NCBI GenBank assembly: GCA_964652235.1
Contig: CAZZDK010000038.1
Coordinates: forward strand, 1 to 5,620
Direction of reading: 5' to 3'
Length of the DNA: 5,620 nucleotides
Origin: CAZZDK01 sp964652235
GTDB lineage: Bacteria > Pseudomonadota > Alphaproteobacteria > UBA9219
Under the pieces are notes generated by a model. The model searched no databases. It had not been told where the DNA came from and saw nothing but the letters and a program-made list of their open reading frames with translations. Position numbers and translations under genes: made by a program. Positions 1-5,597 of the stretch are shown here, piece after piece (the stretch's first letter is position 1; every line of letters starts with the position of its first letter).

Positions 1-5
1 AGTGC

Positions 6-95
6 GGACGGGTGGTCGAGTGGTTTAAGGCTCCGGTCTTGAAAACCGGCGTGGGGGCAACCTCACCGTGGGTTCGAATCCCACCCCGTCCGCCA
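6..95 (+). tRNA. tRNA-Ser (anticodon TGA)
   Basis: A full class II tRNA cloverleaf can be folded by eye. The acceptor stem pairs GGACGGG (6-12) with CCCGTCC (85-91), followed by discriminator G92 and an encoded CCA at 93-95. The D-arm region follows T13-G14. The anticodon stem pairs 33-37 with 45-49, and the seven-base loop CTTGAAA holds anticodon TGA at 40-42, which reads UCA and other UCN serine codons. A long variable arm lies between about 51 and 66, as expected for tRNA-Ser. The T arm pairs GTGGG (68-72) with CCCAC (80-84) around loop TTCGAAT. The G discriminator and long variable arm are serine identity features. No stem mismatch suggests decay. Its promoter lies outside the window. The last 19 nt recur downstream at 253-271. 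Confidence 0.97.
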
Positions 96-134
96 CTAAG
101 CAGGTCCCTTTTTAGGGACCTGCTTAGTGGCGGA
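89..134. repeat. Perfect 21-bp inverted repeat overlapping the tRNA 3' end
   Basis: Bases 89-109 are perfectly complementary to 114-134, with a four-base T loop (110-113). The left arm begins inside the tRNA acceptor strand (TCCGCCA, 89-95) and the right arm ends with its complement TGGCGGA. The run-off transcript could therefore form either the tRNA acceptor stem or this hairpin. It could act as a transcription terminator or processing signal for the tRNA, but no U tract follows the right arm, so it is not a canonical intrinsic terminator. Perfect arms suggest recent origin or selection. The function is unknown. Confidence 0.85.
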
Positions 135-171
135 AAGAGCGTGGAGCTGAAGAGCGTACCGGGTTCGATGA

Positions 172-231
172 CCGCGCGCGCAAACGAATGAAAATGAGTG
201 CGCGCGGGCAGGCTTCGAGCCTCCCGAAGCC
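172..231. other. Two hairpins in the tRNA tail region
   Basis: The first hairpin pairs 172-181 with 198-207 (10 bp, a GC-alternating stem with one G-T wobble) around a 16-base A-rich loop. The second pairs GGCTTCG (211-217) with CGAAGCC (225-231) around a seven-base loop. Both lie between the two copies of the tRNA 3' end. No open frame here looks like a protein. Together with the flanking long hairpins they make most of 89-313 foldable as RNA, so a structured tail of the tRNA transcript is possible. A role is not shown by the sequence. Confidence 0.5.
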
Positions 232-252
232 TCGGCGAAGAGAGGCGAAAGC

Positions 253-271
253 AATCCCACCCCGTCCGCCA
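253..271 (+). repeat. 19-bp exact copy of the tRNA-Ser 3' end
   Basis: The sequence AATCCCACCCCGTCCGCCA at 253-271 is identical to 77-95, the T-arm 3' half, acceptor 3' strand, discriminator and CCA of the tRNA. The match stops exactly at the CCA end on the right and at base 76/252 on the left. The start-to-start period is 176 bp. No tRNA body precedes the copy, so it is not a second gene. It may be a tail repeat as at E. coli tyrT, or the footprint of an integration or excision at the tRNA. Confidence 0.9.
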
Positions 272-313
272 TCAATCCTGAAGCGGGGTTTAGCCCCGCC
301 TCAAGATTGGTGG
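269..313. repeat. Second long hairpin, on the tRNA-end copy
   Basis: Bases 269-288 pair with 294-313 with two mismatches (282/300, 278/304) and one wobble, leaving the loop TTTAG. As at 89-134, the left arm starts in the CCA of a tRNA 3' end. Apart from that shared base the two stems differ in sequence, so the arrangement rather than the sequence is repeated. The GC-rich top (GCGGGG/CCCCGC) would be stable. No U tract follows on either strand. It could be a terminator or processing barrier; that is inference. Confidence 0.75.
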
Positions 314-367
314 GGGCGAACCCACAAACAACAAAGCGCTGCGCGAGTGTCAATACAGCCACGCTGA

Positions 368-390
368 AGAAAGGGTTTTATCCCCTTTCT
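368..390 (-). terminator. Possible terminator of cfa
   Basis: An 8-bp stem, AGAAAGGG (368-375) with CCCTTTCT (383-390), has a seven-base loop and overlaps the cfa stop codon. Read on the minus strand, the second arm ends in CTTTCT followed by TCAGC, a weak U-rich tail. The position fits a terminator for the minus-strand gene, but the stem is short and the U tract poor. Confidence 0.35.
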
Positions 391-1660
391 ATGAAGCCGC
401 CCTTTTCTGAGCCGCCGCGCTGGATTCGCGCACTTCCCTTGCCAGGGCGGACAGGGCCGTTTCAGCTTCCGCCTCAAACATATAGTCGCGCGTGAGCGGC
501 AGGGTTTCGAGCTTCTTGGTCAGTTGGAGCTGAAAAACCATCAAACCGCCGTAGCGGAAGCCCATCTCGCATCCGGCCAGGTAGAAAGACCATTTCCGGA
601 AGAACGTCTCGTCGTAGATGTCCACGGCCTCTTCGCGCCGCGCCTGGAACCTTTCGTTCCAAAGGCGAAGCGTTTCGGCATAGTGCAGGCGCAAAATCTC
701 CACGTCCGTCACGAAAAGTCCTGAACGTTCTACCGCGCGCAACACGTCCGATAGCGCCGGAATATCGGCGCCGGGAAAGATGTGCTTGAGAATGAAGGGA
801 TTGATATTCTCGCTTTTGCCGAACGTGCCGATGCTGTGCAAAAGGCAGACGCCGTCGTCCGTTAAAAGGTCGCGCACTTTCTCAAAGAACGTGTCGTAAT
901 TCCTTTTGCCGACGTGCTCGAACATCCCGACCGAAACGATCCGGTCGTAAGGCCCCTTTTCCAGCCGGTAATCGTTGAGCCGGAAGGCGCAGGTTTTAGA
1001 AAGGCCCTTGGCGGCGGCGCGTTCCTCGCTGACGGCCAGTTGTTCGACGCTTAGGGTGATGCCGTTCGTTTGACACCCGGCCTCCTGCGCGAGATAAAGG
1101 CTAAGGCCGCCCCAGCCCGAGCCGATGTCGAGCACCCTCAGGCCGGGCCTTGTGATATGGAGCTTTGAGAGAAGATGCCGTTTCTTGTCCCTTTGGGCTT
1201 CTTCGAGTCCGATGCCGCGCTGCCGGAAATAGGCGCAGGAATATTGCCGGTCGGAATCGAGGAACAAATCGTAAAGCCTCGGCGAAAGGTCGTAGTGGCG
1301 GGCCACGTTGCGCCGCGCACGGCGGGGAGAGTTCGATTGCCCCCGATGCGAGAAAAGGCGCCGAAGACGGGAGAGCAGGCCTAAAAGAGGATGCGTTTCC
1401 AGACGGGAAAGGTTGCGCGTGACGATAGAAAGAAAGAGGCGCAGATCGCCCTCCTCGACCGTCAAAGTCCCGTCCATATAGGCCTCCGGCACGCGAAGGG
1501 CCGGATTCAGGACCAGACTCCATTCAAGGCTTTTACGTTTGAGCTTGATGGTCGAACGCGGCGAAGAGCCATCTCCGTAATCGAAGACCTTTCCGTCCGC
1601 CGTGACGAGGCGCAGACTACCGGTCTGAATGGTGTGTTTCAAAAGGCTTTGAAACAGCAT
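389..1660 (-). CDS. cfa: Cyclopropane-fatty-acyl-phospholipid synthase
   Basis: This enzyme transfers a methylene group from S-adenosylmethionine to the cis double bond of unsaturated acyl chains in membrane phospholipids, a change that usually protects the membrane in stationary phase or acid stress. The 423-residue protein has an N-terminal lipid-binding region (about 1-110) and a class I methyltransferase domain. Visible motifs are NVARHYDLS (118-126), YSCAYF (140-145), the SAM-binding VLDIGSGWGG (176-185), MFEHVG, LLHSIG and LRLHYAETLRLW. Cys142, Glu248, His275, Ile277 and Tyr327 correspond to the residues that hold the catalytic bicarbonate in E. coli Cfa (139, 239, 266, 268, 317), so it should be active. 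I start at ATG 1660 because AAGGAGG lies just upstream and the product begins MLFQSLLKHTIQTGSL. An in-frame ATG at 1723 would add 21 residues unlike the family. It is transcribed divergently from terC. Confidence 0.95.
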   Translation of the reverse strand: MLFQSLLKHTIQTGSLRLVTADGKVFDYGDGSSPRSTIKLKRKSLEWSLVLNPALRVPEAYMDGTLTVEEGDLRLFLSIVTRNLSRLETHPLLGLLSRLRRLFSHRGQSNSPRRARRNVARHYDLSPRLYDLFLDSDRQYSCAYFRQRGIGLEEAQRDKKRHLLSKLHITRPGLRVLDIGSGWGGLSLYLAQEAGCQTNGITLSVEQLAVSEERAAAKGLSKTCAFRLNDYRLEKGPYDRIVSVGMFEHVGKRNYDTFFEKVRDLLTDDGVCLLHSIGTFGKSENINPFILKHIFPGADIPALSDVLRAVERSGLFVTDVEILRLHYAETLRLWNERFQARREEAVDIYDETFFRKWSFYLAGCEMGFRYGGLMVFQLQLTKKLETLPLTRDYMFEAEAETALSALAREVRESSAAAQKRAAS

Positions 1661-1664
1661 GGCC

Positions 1665-1671
1665 CCTCCTT
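1665..1671 (-). promoter_or_regulatory. Ribosome binding site of cfa
   Basis: The minus strand reads AAGGAGG here, four bases before the ATG at 1660 (AAGGAGG-GGCC-ATG). It is the only strong Shine-Dalgarno sequence next to a gene start in the window. It decides the start over the in-frame ATG at 1723. Confidence 0.85.
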
Positions 1672-1711
1672 CAGTTCGTTGCGTAACCGAAAAAGACCTT
1701 TCTTGATTGGA

Positions 1712-1739
1712 GGAATAGCACAAAGCTTTCCTTTATTCC
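1712..1739. promoter_or_regulatory. 28-bp dyad between cfa and terC, possible operator
   Basis: Outer half-sites GGAATA (1712-1717) and TATTCC (1734-1739) and the inner palindrome AAAGCTTT (1722-1729) share exactly the same centre, between 1725 and 1726. Only three or four positions on each side between them do not pair. The site is 51 bp upstream of the cfa start and 96 bp upstream of the terC start, in the divergent control region. Such symmetry fits a dimeric repressor or activator acting on one or both genes. No regulator is encoded nearby, and I cannot assign a family. Confidence 0.4.
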
Positions 1740-1835
1740 ACCCCTGTAATGACAAAGAGAATTAAGCCTCTTTCAAAAGCCGAATCGCGGGTAGGATGTT
1801 TCCCCTTTCTTGTTTTTCAGCGCTTTGGAATCCCC

Positions 1836-2810
1836 ATGACCGATCTCGCTTTCCTCTCCGCCGACTTTATGACCAAGCCCGTTTGGATGTGGCTGGCCTT
1901 CGCCGCCGTGGTCCTGATCCTTTTGGCTTTCGATTTGGGCGTCATGAACCGCAAGGATCATGAGATAGGGGTCAAGGAGAGCCTCATCTTTTCCGCTTTT
2001 TACATCACCATCGGCCTTCTGTTCGGCGGCTTCGTCTGGTTCGAGATGGGCCAGGGAAAGGCGTTCGAATATTTCACGGGCTTCATCGTCGAGAAAACCT
2101 TGTCCATCGACAATGTGTTCGTCATCGCGATGATTTTCTCGTTTTTCCACGTGCCGCGCCTTTACCAGCACCGAGTTCTTTTCTGGGGCATTTTGGGCGC
2201 GGTCGTCCTGCGCGGCCTGATGATCGGCGTGGGCGCGGCGCTGATTCAGGAATTCGAATGGATTCTCACGATTTTCGCCCTTTTCCTGATCTTTACGGGC
2301 CTCAAAATGCTCTTCGCGGCGGAAAAACCCGCCGACATCGGCGACAACGCCCTGCTCCGCTTCATGAAAACGAATTTCCGCGTCACGGACGGCTTGCGCG
2401 GCCATGACTTTTTCGCGATCGAGCCTTCGCGCAAGCACGGGCGCAAGGTCGTCTGGCTCACGCCCTTGTTCCTGGCGCTGGTGATGATCGAGTTCGCGGA
2501 CGTGATCTTCGCCGTGGATAGCGTGCCCGCGATCTTCATCATCACGAAAGACCCGTTCATCGTCTATACGAGCAACATTTTCGCGATTTTGGGCCTGCGG
2601 GCGCTTTATTTCGTTCTCGCGGCCATTGTTCAGCGTTTTCATTACCTTAAATACGCTCTGGCCCTCGTGCTCATCTTCATCGGCAGCAAAACCTTTATCG
2701 CGGACCTGATGGGATGGGAGAAATTCCCGGTCGGCTGGTCGCTTTTCATCACGTTCGCCATCCTGGGGTCGGGGATCGGCTATTCGGTTTGGAAGACGAG
2801 GAAAGAATAA
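1836..2810 (+). CDS. TerC/Alx family integral membrane protein
   Basis: TerC-family proteins are polytopic inner-membrane proteins linked to metal handling; E. coli Alx is associated with manganese export and alkaline pH, and others with tellurite resistance. The 324-residue product is close in length to Alx (about 320) and has about nine predicted membrane segments, near residues 16-37, 49-69, 80-104, 114-136, 142-160, 207-227, 245-265, 273-292 and 301-319. Family motifs are EKTLSIDNVFV (86-96) and EFADVIFAVDSVPA (219-232), whose acidic residues Glu86, Asp92, Glu219, Asp222 and Asp228 are the probable metal ligands, followed by NIFAILGLRALYF. I start at ATG 1836, which has only a weak GGA ahead of it. 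The in-frame ATG at 1749 would add a 29-residue leader unlike the family, and ATG 1869 is also possible. I found no manganese riboswitch upstream. The substrate is not determined. Confidence 0.93.
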   Translation: MTDLAFLSADFMTKPVWMWLAFAAVVLILLAFDLGVMNRKDHEIGVKESLIFSAFYITIGLLFGGFVWFEMGQGKAFEYFTGFIVEKTLSIDNVFVIAMIFSFFHVPRLYQHRVLFWGILGAVVLRGLMIGVGAALIQEFEWILTIFALFLIFTGLKMLFAAEKPADIGDNALLRFMKTNFRVTDGLRGHDFFAIEPSRKHGRKVVWLTPLFLALVMIEFADVIFAVDSVPAIFIITKDPFIVYTSNIFAILGLRALYFVLAAIVQRFHYLKYALALVLIFIGSKTFIADLMGWEKFPVGWSLFITFAILGSGIGYSVWKTRKE

Positions 2811-2817
2811 GGTAAAT

Positions 2818-2948
2818 CGTCATTGCGAGCTATGCTCCCGTTTTGCGGGGGCATGGCGTGGCAATCCAGAGTCGTAAGAACGGCGGTTGTTCTGCTTGAC
2901 TCTGGATTGCTTCGTCCCCCGGCTTTTGCCGGGGTCCTCGCAATGACG
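2818..2948. repeat. Cloverleaf-like palindromic intergenic repeat
   Basis: This 131-bp element fills most of the gap between terC and mlaE. Its ends CGTCATTGCGAG (2818-2829) and CTCGCAATGACG (2937-2948) are perfect 12-bp inverted repeats. Inside are three more stems: 2832-2840 with 2846-2854 (9 bp, one wobble), 2861-2873 with 2898-2910 (13 bp perfect), and 2917-2923 with 2928-2934 (7 bp perfect, TTTT loop). The fold is a four-way junction with three arms. From memory, palindromes carrying CATTGCGAG and GCAATCCAG are scattered as intergenic repeats in many bacterial genomes, so this is probably a MITE-like non-autonomous element. It encodes no protein. It begins 8 bp after the terC stop and could end or stabilise that transcript. 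Confidence 0.85.
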
Positions 2949-2970
2949 GCGTTTTCCGCCTTCTGTTTCA

Positions 2971-2999
2971 TTGACACGACTCTCCCCCTTCGATAGCGT
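2971..2999 (+). promoter_or_regulatory. Candidate promoter for mlaEF
   Basis: A consensus -35 box TTGACA (2971-2976) is followed after 17 bp by TAGCGT (2994-2999), which matches the -10 consensus at only three of six positions. It lies between the palindromic repeat and mlaE and would give a leader of about 35 nt. A strong -35 with a poor -10 is common in alphaproteobacterial promoters. The assignment is tentative. Confidence 0.4.
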
Positions 3000-3040
3000 C
3001 TAACAAGCTCGAATCGCGTCTTTTTTGGGTTCCTTTCCCC

Positions 3041-3814
3041 ATGAACTTCCTTGCCCCCATCGGTCGGACCTTTATCCGTTTTCTCGGCGCCGCCGGACGC
3101 CTGGCCTGGTTCGCGGGCCAGACGGTTTCCCATTGTTTCAGGCCTCCTTTCTATTGGAGCCAGATCGTCCGGCAAGTCATAGATATCGGCTATTACTCCT
3201 TGCCCGTCGTGGGATTGACGGCCCTGTTCACGGGCATGGTTCTGGCGCTGCAAAGCCATTCGGGCTTTTCCCGTTTCGAAGCCGAAAGCGCCATTCCGAC
3301 CGTCGTCGTTTTGTCCATCACGCGCGAGCTTGGCCCTGTCATGGCGGGCCTGATGGTCGCGGGTCGGATCGGCGCGGCCATCGCCGCCGAACTGGGGACC
3401 ATGCGCGTGACGGAACAGATCGACGCGCTGACCACGCTCTCGACCAATCCGTTCAAATATCTGATCGTGCCGCGCTTGTTCGCGGGCCTTTTCATGATGC
3501 CGCTTCTGGTTCTCATCGCCGACATCATCGGCGTATTCGGCGGCTTTTTGGTCAGCGTTTACCGCCTCGAGTTCAACGCCGCCAACTACATCACCCAAAC
3601 CTGGCAATATCTTGAATGGGCCGACGTGACGTCCGGTCTTTGGAAGGCCGCGACGTTCGGCGCGATCATTGTCCTGATGGGCAGCTATAACGGCTTCAAC
3701 TCCAAAGGCGGGGCGCAGGGCGTGGGCGCGGCGACGACGAACGCCGTCGTTTCAGCTTCCATCCTGATCCTGATTTCCAACTACGTTCTCACGGGGATTC
3801 TCTTTGCCTCCTAG
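3041..3814 (+). CDS. mlaE: Phospholipid ABC transporter permease MlaE
   Basis: MlaE is the membrane subunit of the Mla/MCE transporter, which moves phospholipids between the inner and outer membranes and keeps the outer leaflet asymmetric. The product has 257 residues, the usual length. It has an amphipathic N-terminus and about five hydrophobic segments (near 50-72, 90-118, 144-173, 203-215, 232-255). The hallmark region is at 96-121, beginning ELGPVMAGLMVAGRIGAAIA, followed by EQIDAL (125-130), which contacts the ATPase. The ATG at 3041 has no clear Shine-Dalgarno sequence and is preceded by CCCC. The gene overlaps mlaF by 11 bp, so the two are almost certainly cotranscribed. No mlaD, mlaB or mlaC is present here; in many alphaproteobacteria the MCE subunit gene is elsewhere. 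A homologous MCE-type permease with another lipid substrate cannot be excluded. Confidence 0.95.
   Translation: MNFLAPIGRTFIRFLGAAGRLAWFAGQTVSHCFRPPFYWSQIVRQVIDIGYYSLPVVGLTALFTGMVLALQSHSGFSRFEAESAIPTVVVLSITRELGPVMAGLMVAGRIGAAIAAELGTMRVTEQIDALTTLSTNPFKYLIVPRLFAGLFMMPLLVLIADIIGVFGGFLVSVYRLEFNAANYITQTWQYLEWADVTSGLWKAATFGAIIVLMGSYNGFNSKGGAQGVGAATTNAVVSASILILISNYVLTGILFAS
3793..3797 (+). promoter_or_regulatory. Probable ribosome binding site of mlaF
   Basis: GGGGA lies six bases before the TTG at 3804, inside the end of mlaE. It supports that non-ATG start: the next in-frame ATG is far inside the ATPase domain, so a start near 3804 is needed to keep the N-terminus and Walker A motif. Confidence 0.5.
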
Positions 3815-4586
3815 CACGACACCCAAGATCGAACTTCAAGACGTCGCCAAATCCTTCGGCGACAAGCACGTCTTGCGCGGCGTCTCCCTCTCCGTCGCGC
3901 CGCAGGAGTCCGTGGTCGTGATCGGCGGATCGGGGACGGGAAAGTCCGTTCTCATCAAATCGATTCTGAGCATTCTTTCGCCCGAAAAAGGCTCTATCAA
4001 GATCGACGGTCAGGAAACGGTCGGCCTGACGGGCCGGGCGCGCGACGCGCACCTTTCGAAATTCGGTATGCTTTTTCAGGGATCGGCTCTGTTCGACTCC
4101 CTGCCCGTCTGGCAGAACGTGGCCTTCAAGCTTTTGCGCGCCGAGCATATGCCGAAAAAACAGGCCAGGCAGCGGGCGCTTGAGACGCTCGCTTCCGTCG
4201 GCCTGGGGCCGGACGTGGCCGAGCTTTCTCCCGCCGAATTGTCCGGCGGTATGCAAAAGCGCGTGGCGCTGGCCCGCGCCATCGCGGCTAATCCTGAGAT
4301 CGTCTTTTTCGACGAGCCGACCACGGGCCTTGATCCCATCATGGCCGACGTCATCAACGAGCTGATCGTCAAATGCGTGAAAGAGCGCGGCATTACGGCC
4401 CTGTCCATCACGCACGACATGGCCAGCGCGCGCAAGATCGCCGACCGCATCGCCATGCTCTACGAAGGCCAAATCATCTGGCAGGGCGGCAAGGCCGAGA
4501 TCGACCGTTCCGGCAACCCTTATGTGGACCAGTTCATTCATGGCCGCGCCGAGGGGCCGATCAAAATGCAGGTGAGGAAGTTGTGA
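3804..4586 (+). CDS. mlaF: Phospholipid ABC transporter ATP-binding protein MlaF
   Basis: MlaF is the cytoplasmic ATPase that drives lipid movement through MlaE. The 260-residue product has every ABC motif in order: Walker A GGSGTGKS (41-48), Q-loop FQGSALFDSL with Gln92, signature LSGGMQKR (146-153), Walker B IVFFDEP (166-172), D-loop GLDP (175-178) and switch His204 in SITHD. The C-terminal NPYVDQFIHG is typical of MlaF. It should be catalytically intact. The start is a TTG at 3804, preceded by GGGGA and overlapping the last 11 bp of mlaE, an arrangement that suggests translational coupling. The gene is followed by a G-rich inverted repeat that begins three bases after the TGA stop. Confidence 0.95.
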   Translation: MPPSTTPKIELQDVAKSFGDKHVLRGVSLSVAPQESVVVIGGSGTGKSVLIKSILSILSPEKGSIKIDGQETVGLTGRARDAHLSKFGMLFQGSALFDSLPVWQNVAFKLLRAEHMPKKQARQRALETLASVGLGPDVAELSPAELSGGMQKRVALARAIAANPEIVFFDEPTTGLDPIMADVINELIVKCVKERGITALSITHDMASARKIADRIAMLYEGQIIWQGGKAEIDRSGNPYVDQFIHGRAEGPIKMQVRKL

Positions 4587-4589
4587 GAG

Positions 4590-4751
4590 AGGGATCGGGG
4601 GTCGGGATTCGGGGATCGGGGAAAAATTCCGCTTCATTCGAGTCAGGGGAAAACGTGTCCTTTTTCCTTTTCAATTTCCCTGTTTTTCTTGGCAAATCTC
4701 AATTGCGACAAGGCTTATTCCCCGACCTCCGAATCCCGACCCCCGACCCCC
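4590..4751. repeat. G-rich inverted repeat element after mlaF
   Basis: Arms 4590-4623 and 4718-4751 are inverted copies, 30 of 34 positions identical, enclosing 94 bp of A/T-rich sequence. The arms are built from short variants of GGGATCGGGG and GTCGGGATTC. The left arm has five G tracts (4591-4593, 4597-4601, 4604-4606, 4611-4614, 4618-4621) separated by 2-4 bases, which fits a G-quadruplex. A smaller stem, CAGGG-GAAA (4644-4652) with TTTCCCTG (4675-4682), lies in the loop. The right arm runs into CTTTTCTTTA, so the element could end mlaEF transcription. It may also be a small mobile repeat. No protein gene lies in this 202-bp gap, and no clear ftsK promoter was seen. Confidence 0.8.
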
Positions 4752-4788
4752 TTTTCTTTAGCCTTAAACCCCTAGCGCCGAACGTCCC

Positions 4789-5553
4789 ATGCCCCCTCGC
4801 CCTTTGATCCGCTCTTCCGGCAGACGGCCTTCCTACGGAAGGTCGCGCTGGCTGCCCGCGCCGTTGCGCGAGGGGCTTTTGCGTCTTGTCGCGCGGCTCG
4901 AAGGCGGCGCCGTGATCGCGCCGGCGCTTGCCGTCGCGCTGGCGCTTGTTTCCTATACGCCGGAGGACGTTTCGTGGAACGCGGCCTCTTCGCGGGCGAC
5001 CGGCCATCTCTTCGGCGCCTGGGGCGGCATGGCGGCGGATATTCTTTGGCAGTTTTTCGGCCTGGCCGGTCTTTGGCTGTCCGTCATTCTGGCGGCCTGG
5101 GGCTGGCGGATCGCGACTCAGCGCGGGCTCGATCTTTTCTGGCGCCGAAGCCTGGCGGCCCTTTTGTCCATGCTCAGCGCCGGGATCGCCCTGGCGGCTT
5201 TGAACCCTTTAAGTTCGGCGATAGAGACCCGTTTTTGGGGCGGCGCCTTCGGCCATTTGCTCGCGCGGGAGATACTCGCCTGGATCTCGGCCTCCTGGGG
5301 CGGCTATCTCGTGGCCTTTGTCATGGGATTTCTTTCCATCGCCACGCTCTATATGGCCTCGGCCCTGACCTTCGGCGAATGGCAATCTTTGGGGCGGTTG
5401 ATCCATGACCTTCTCTACGCGCTGGTCGGCTCGACCTGGGAGCGGATTGCCAGCCTTTGGCGACGTTTGCGCCGACCGAAGCCCTTTTTCGACAATGAAA
5501 GGGACGACGAGGAAGACGAAGAAGAATCCGAGGAAGAAGACGAAGATCAATAG
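4789..5553 (+). CDS. ftsK: FtsK N-terminal membrane domain protein, no motor domain
   Basis: FtsK couples chromosome segregation to division: its membrane domain sits at the septum and a C-terminal AAA+ motor pumps DNA. This 254-residue product contains only the membrane part. A basic N-terminus (1-35) is followed by four membrane segments (near 38-55, 86-108, 120-140, 170-193). The family signature SYTPEDVSWNAAS (55-67) and the region GAWGGMAADILWQFFGLAG (76-94) are unmistakable for FtsK. After residue 230 comes an acidic tail of Asp, Glu and Ser (239-254) and then TAG at 5551. Typical FtsK has about 800 residues or more, with a linker and motor after this point. All three forward frames close between 5551 and 5615, so no single frameshift restores a long product inside the window. 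It could be a split FtsK, a decaying gene, or an assembly error. The ATG lacks a Shine-Dalgarno sequence and is preceded by CCC. Confidence 0.85.
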   Translation: MPPRPLIRSSGRRPSYGRSRWLPAPLREGLLRLVARLEGGAVIAPALAVALALVSYTPEDVSWNAASSRATGHLFGAWGGMAADILWQFFGLAGLWLSVILAAWGWRIATQRGLDLFWRRSLAALLSMLSAGIALAALNPLSSAIETRFWGGAFGHLLAREILAWISASWGGYLVAFVMGFLSIATLYMASALTFGEWQSLGRLIHDLLYALVGSTWERIASLWRRLRRPKPFFDNERDDEEDEEESEEEDEDQ

Positions 5554-5573
5554 CCCGCGCCGGACCGCGGCGT

Positions 5574-5597
5574 GGCGGCCGTCGCGTAGAGGCCGCC
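5574..5597. other. GC-rich hairpin after ftsK
   Basis: GGCGGCC (5574-5580) pairs with GGCCGCC (5591-5597) around a ten-base loop, 20 bp after the ftsK stop. No U tract follows. It may help end or stabilise the message, or arise by chance in GC-rich DNA. Nothing else is seen from 5554 to the end. Confidence 0.25.

Noticed and set aside
77..271. Genomic island bounded by attL and attR at the tRNA
   Set aside because: The two copies are only 176 bp apart and no integrase or cargo lies between them, so at most this is a remnant.
96..362. Minus-strand open frame of 88 codons after the tRNA
   Set aside because: It runs through two long palindromes and the tRNA-end copy, has no ribosome binding site, and its product resembles no family I know. 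The hairpins explain the sequence better.
1661..1835. Manganese (yybP-ykoY) riboswitch ahead of terC
   Set aside because: TerC genes often have one, but I could not find its conserved core or paired helices here; only the dyad and a short 6-bp hairpin (1754-1773) are visible.
1773..2642. Long minus-strand open frame (289 codons) opposite terC
   Set aside because: The product is a low-complexity run of charged and polar residues, as expected from the antisense of a hydrophobic gene; terC itself is a clear family match.
2780..3607. Minus-strand open frame (275 codons) opposite mlaE and the repeat
   Set aside because: It is antisense to mlaE and crosses the palindromic element, with no recognisable domain or start signal.
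3789..4637. Minus-strand open frame (282 codons) opposite mlaF
   Set aside because: It is a shadow of the mlaF reading frame with no domain; mlaF has every ABC motif.
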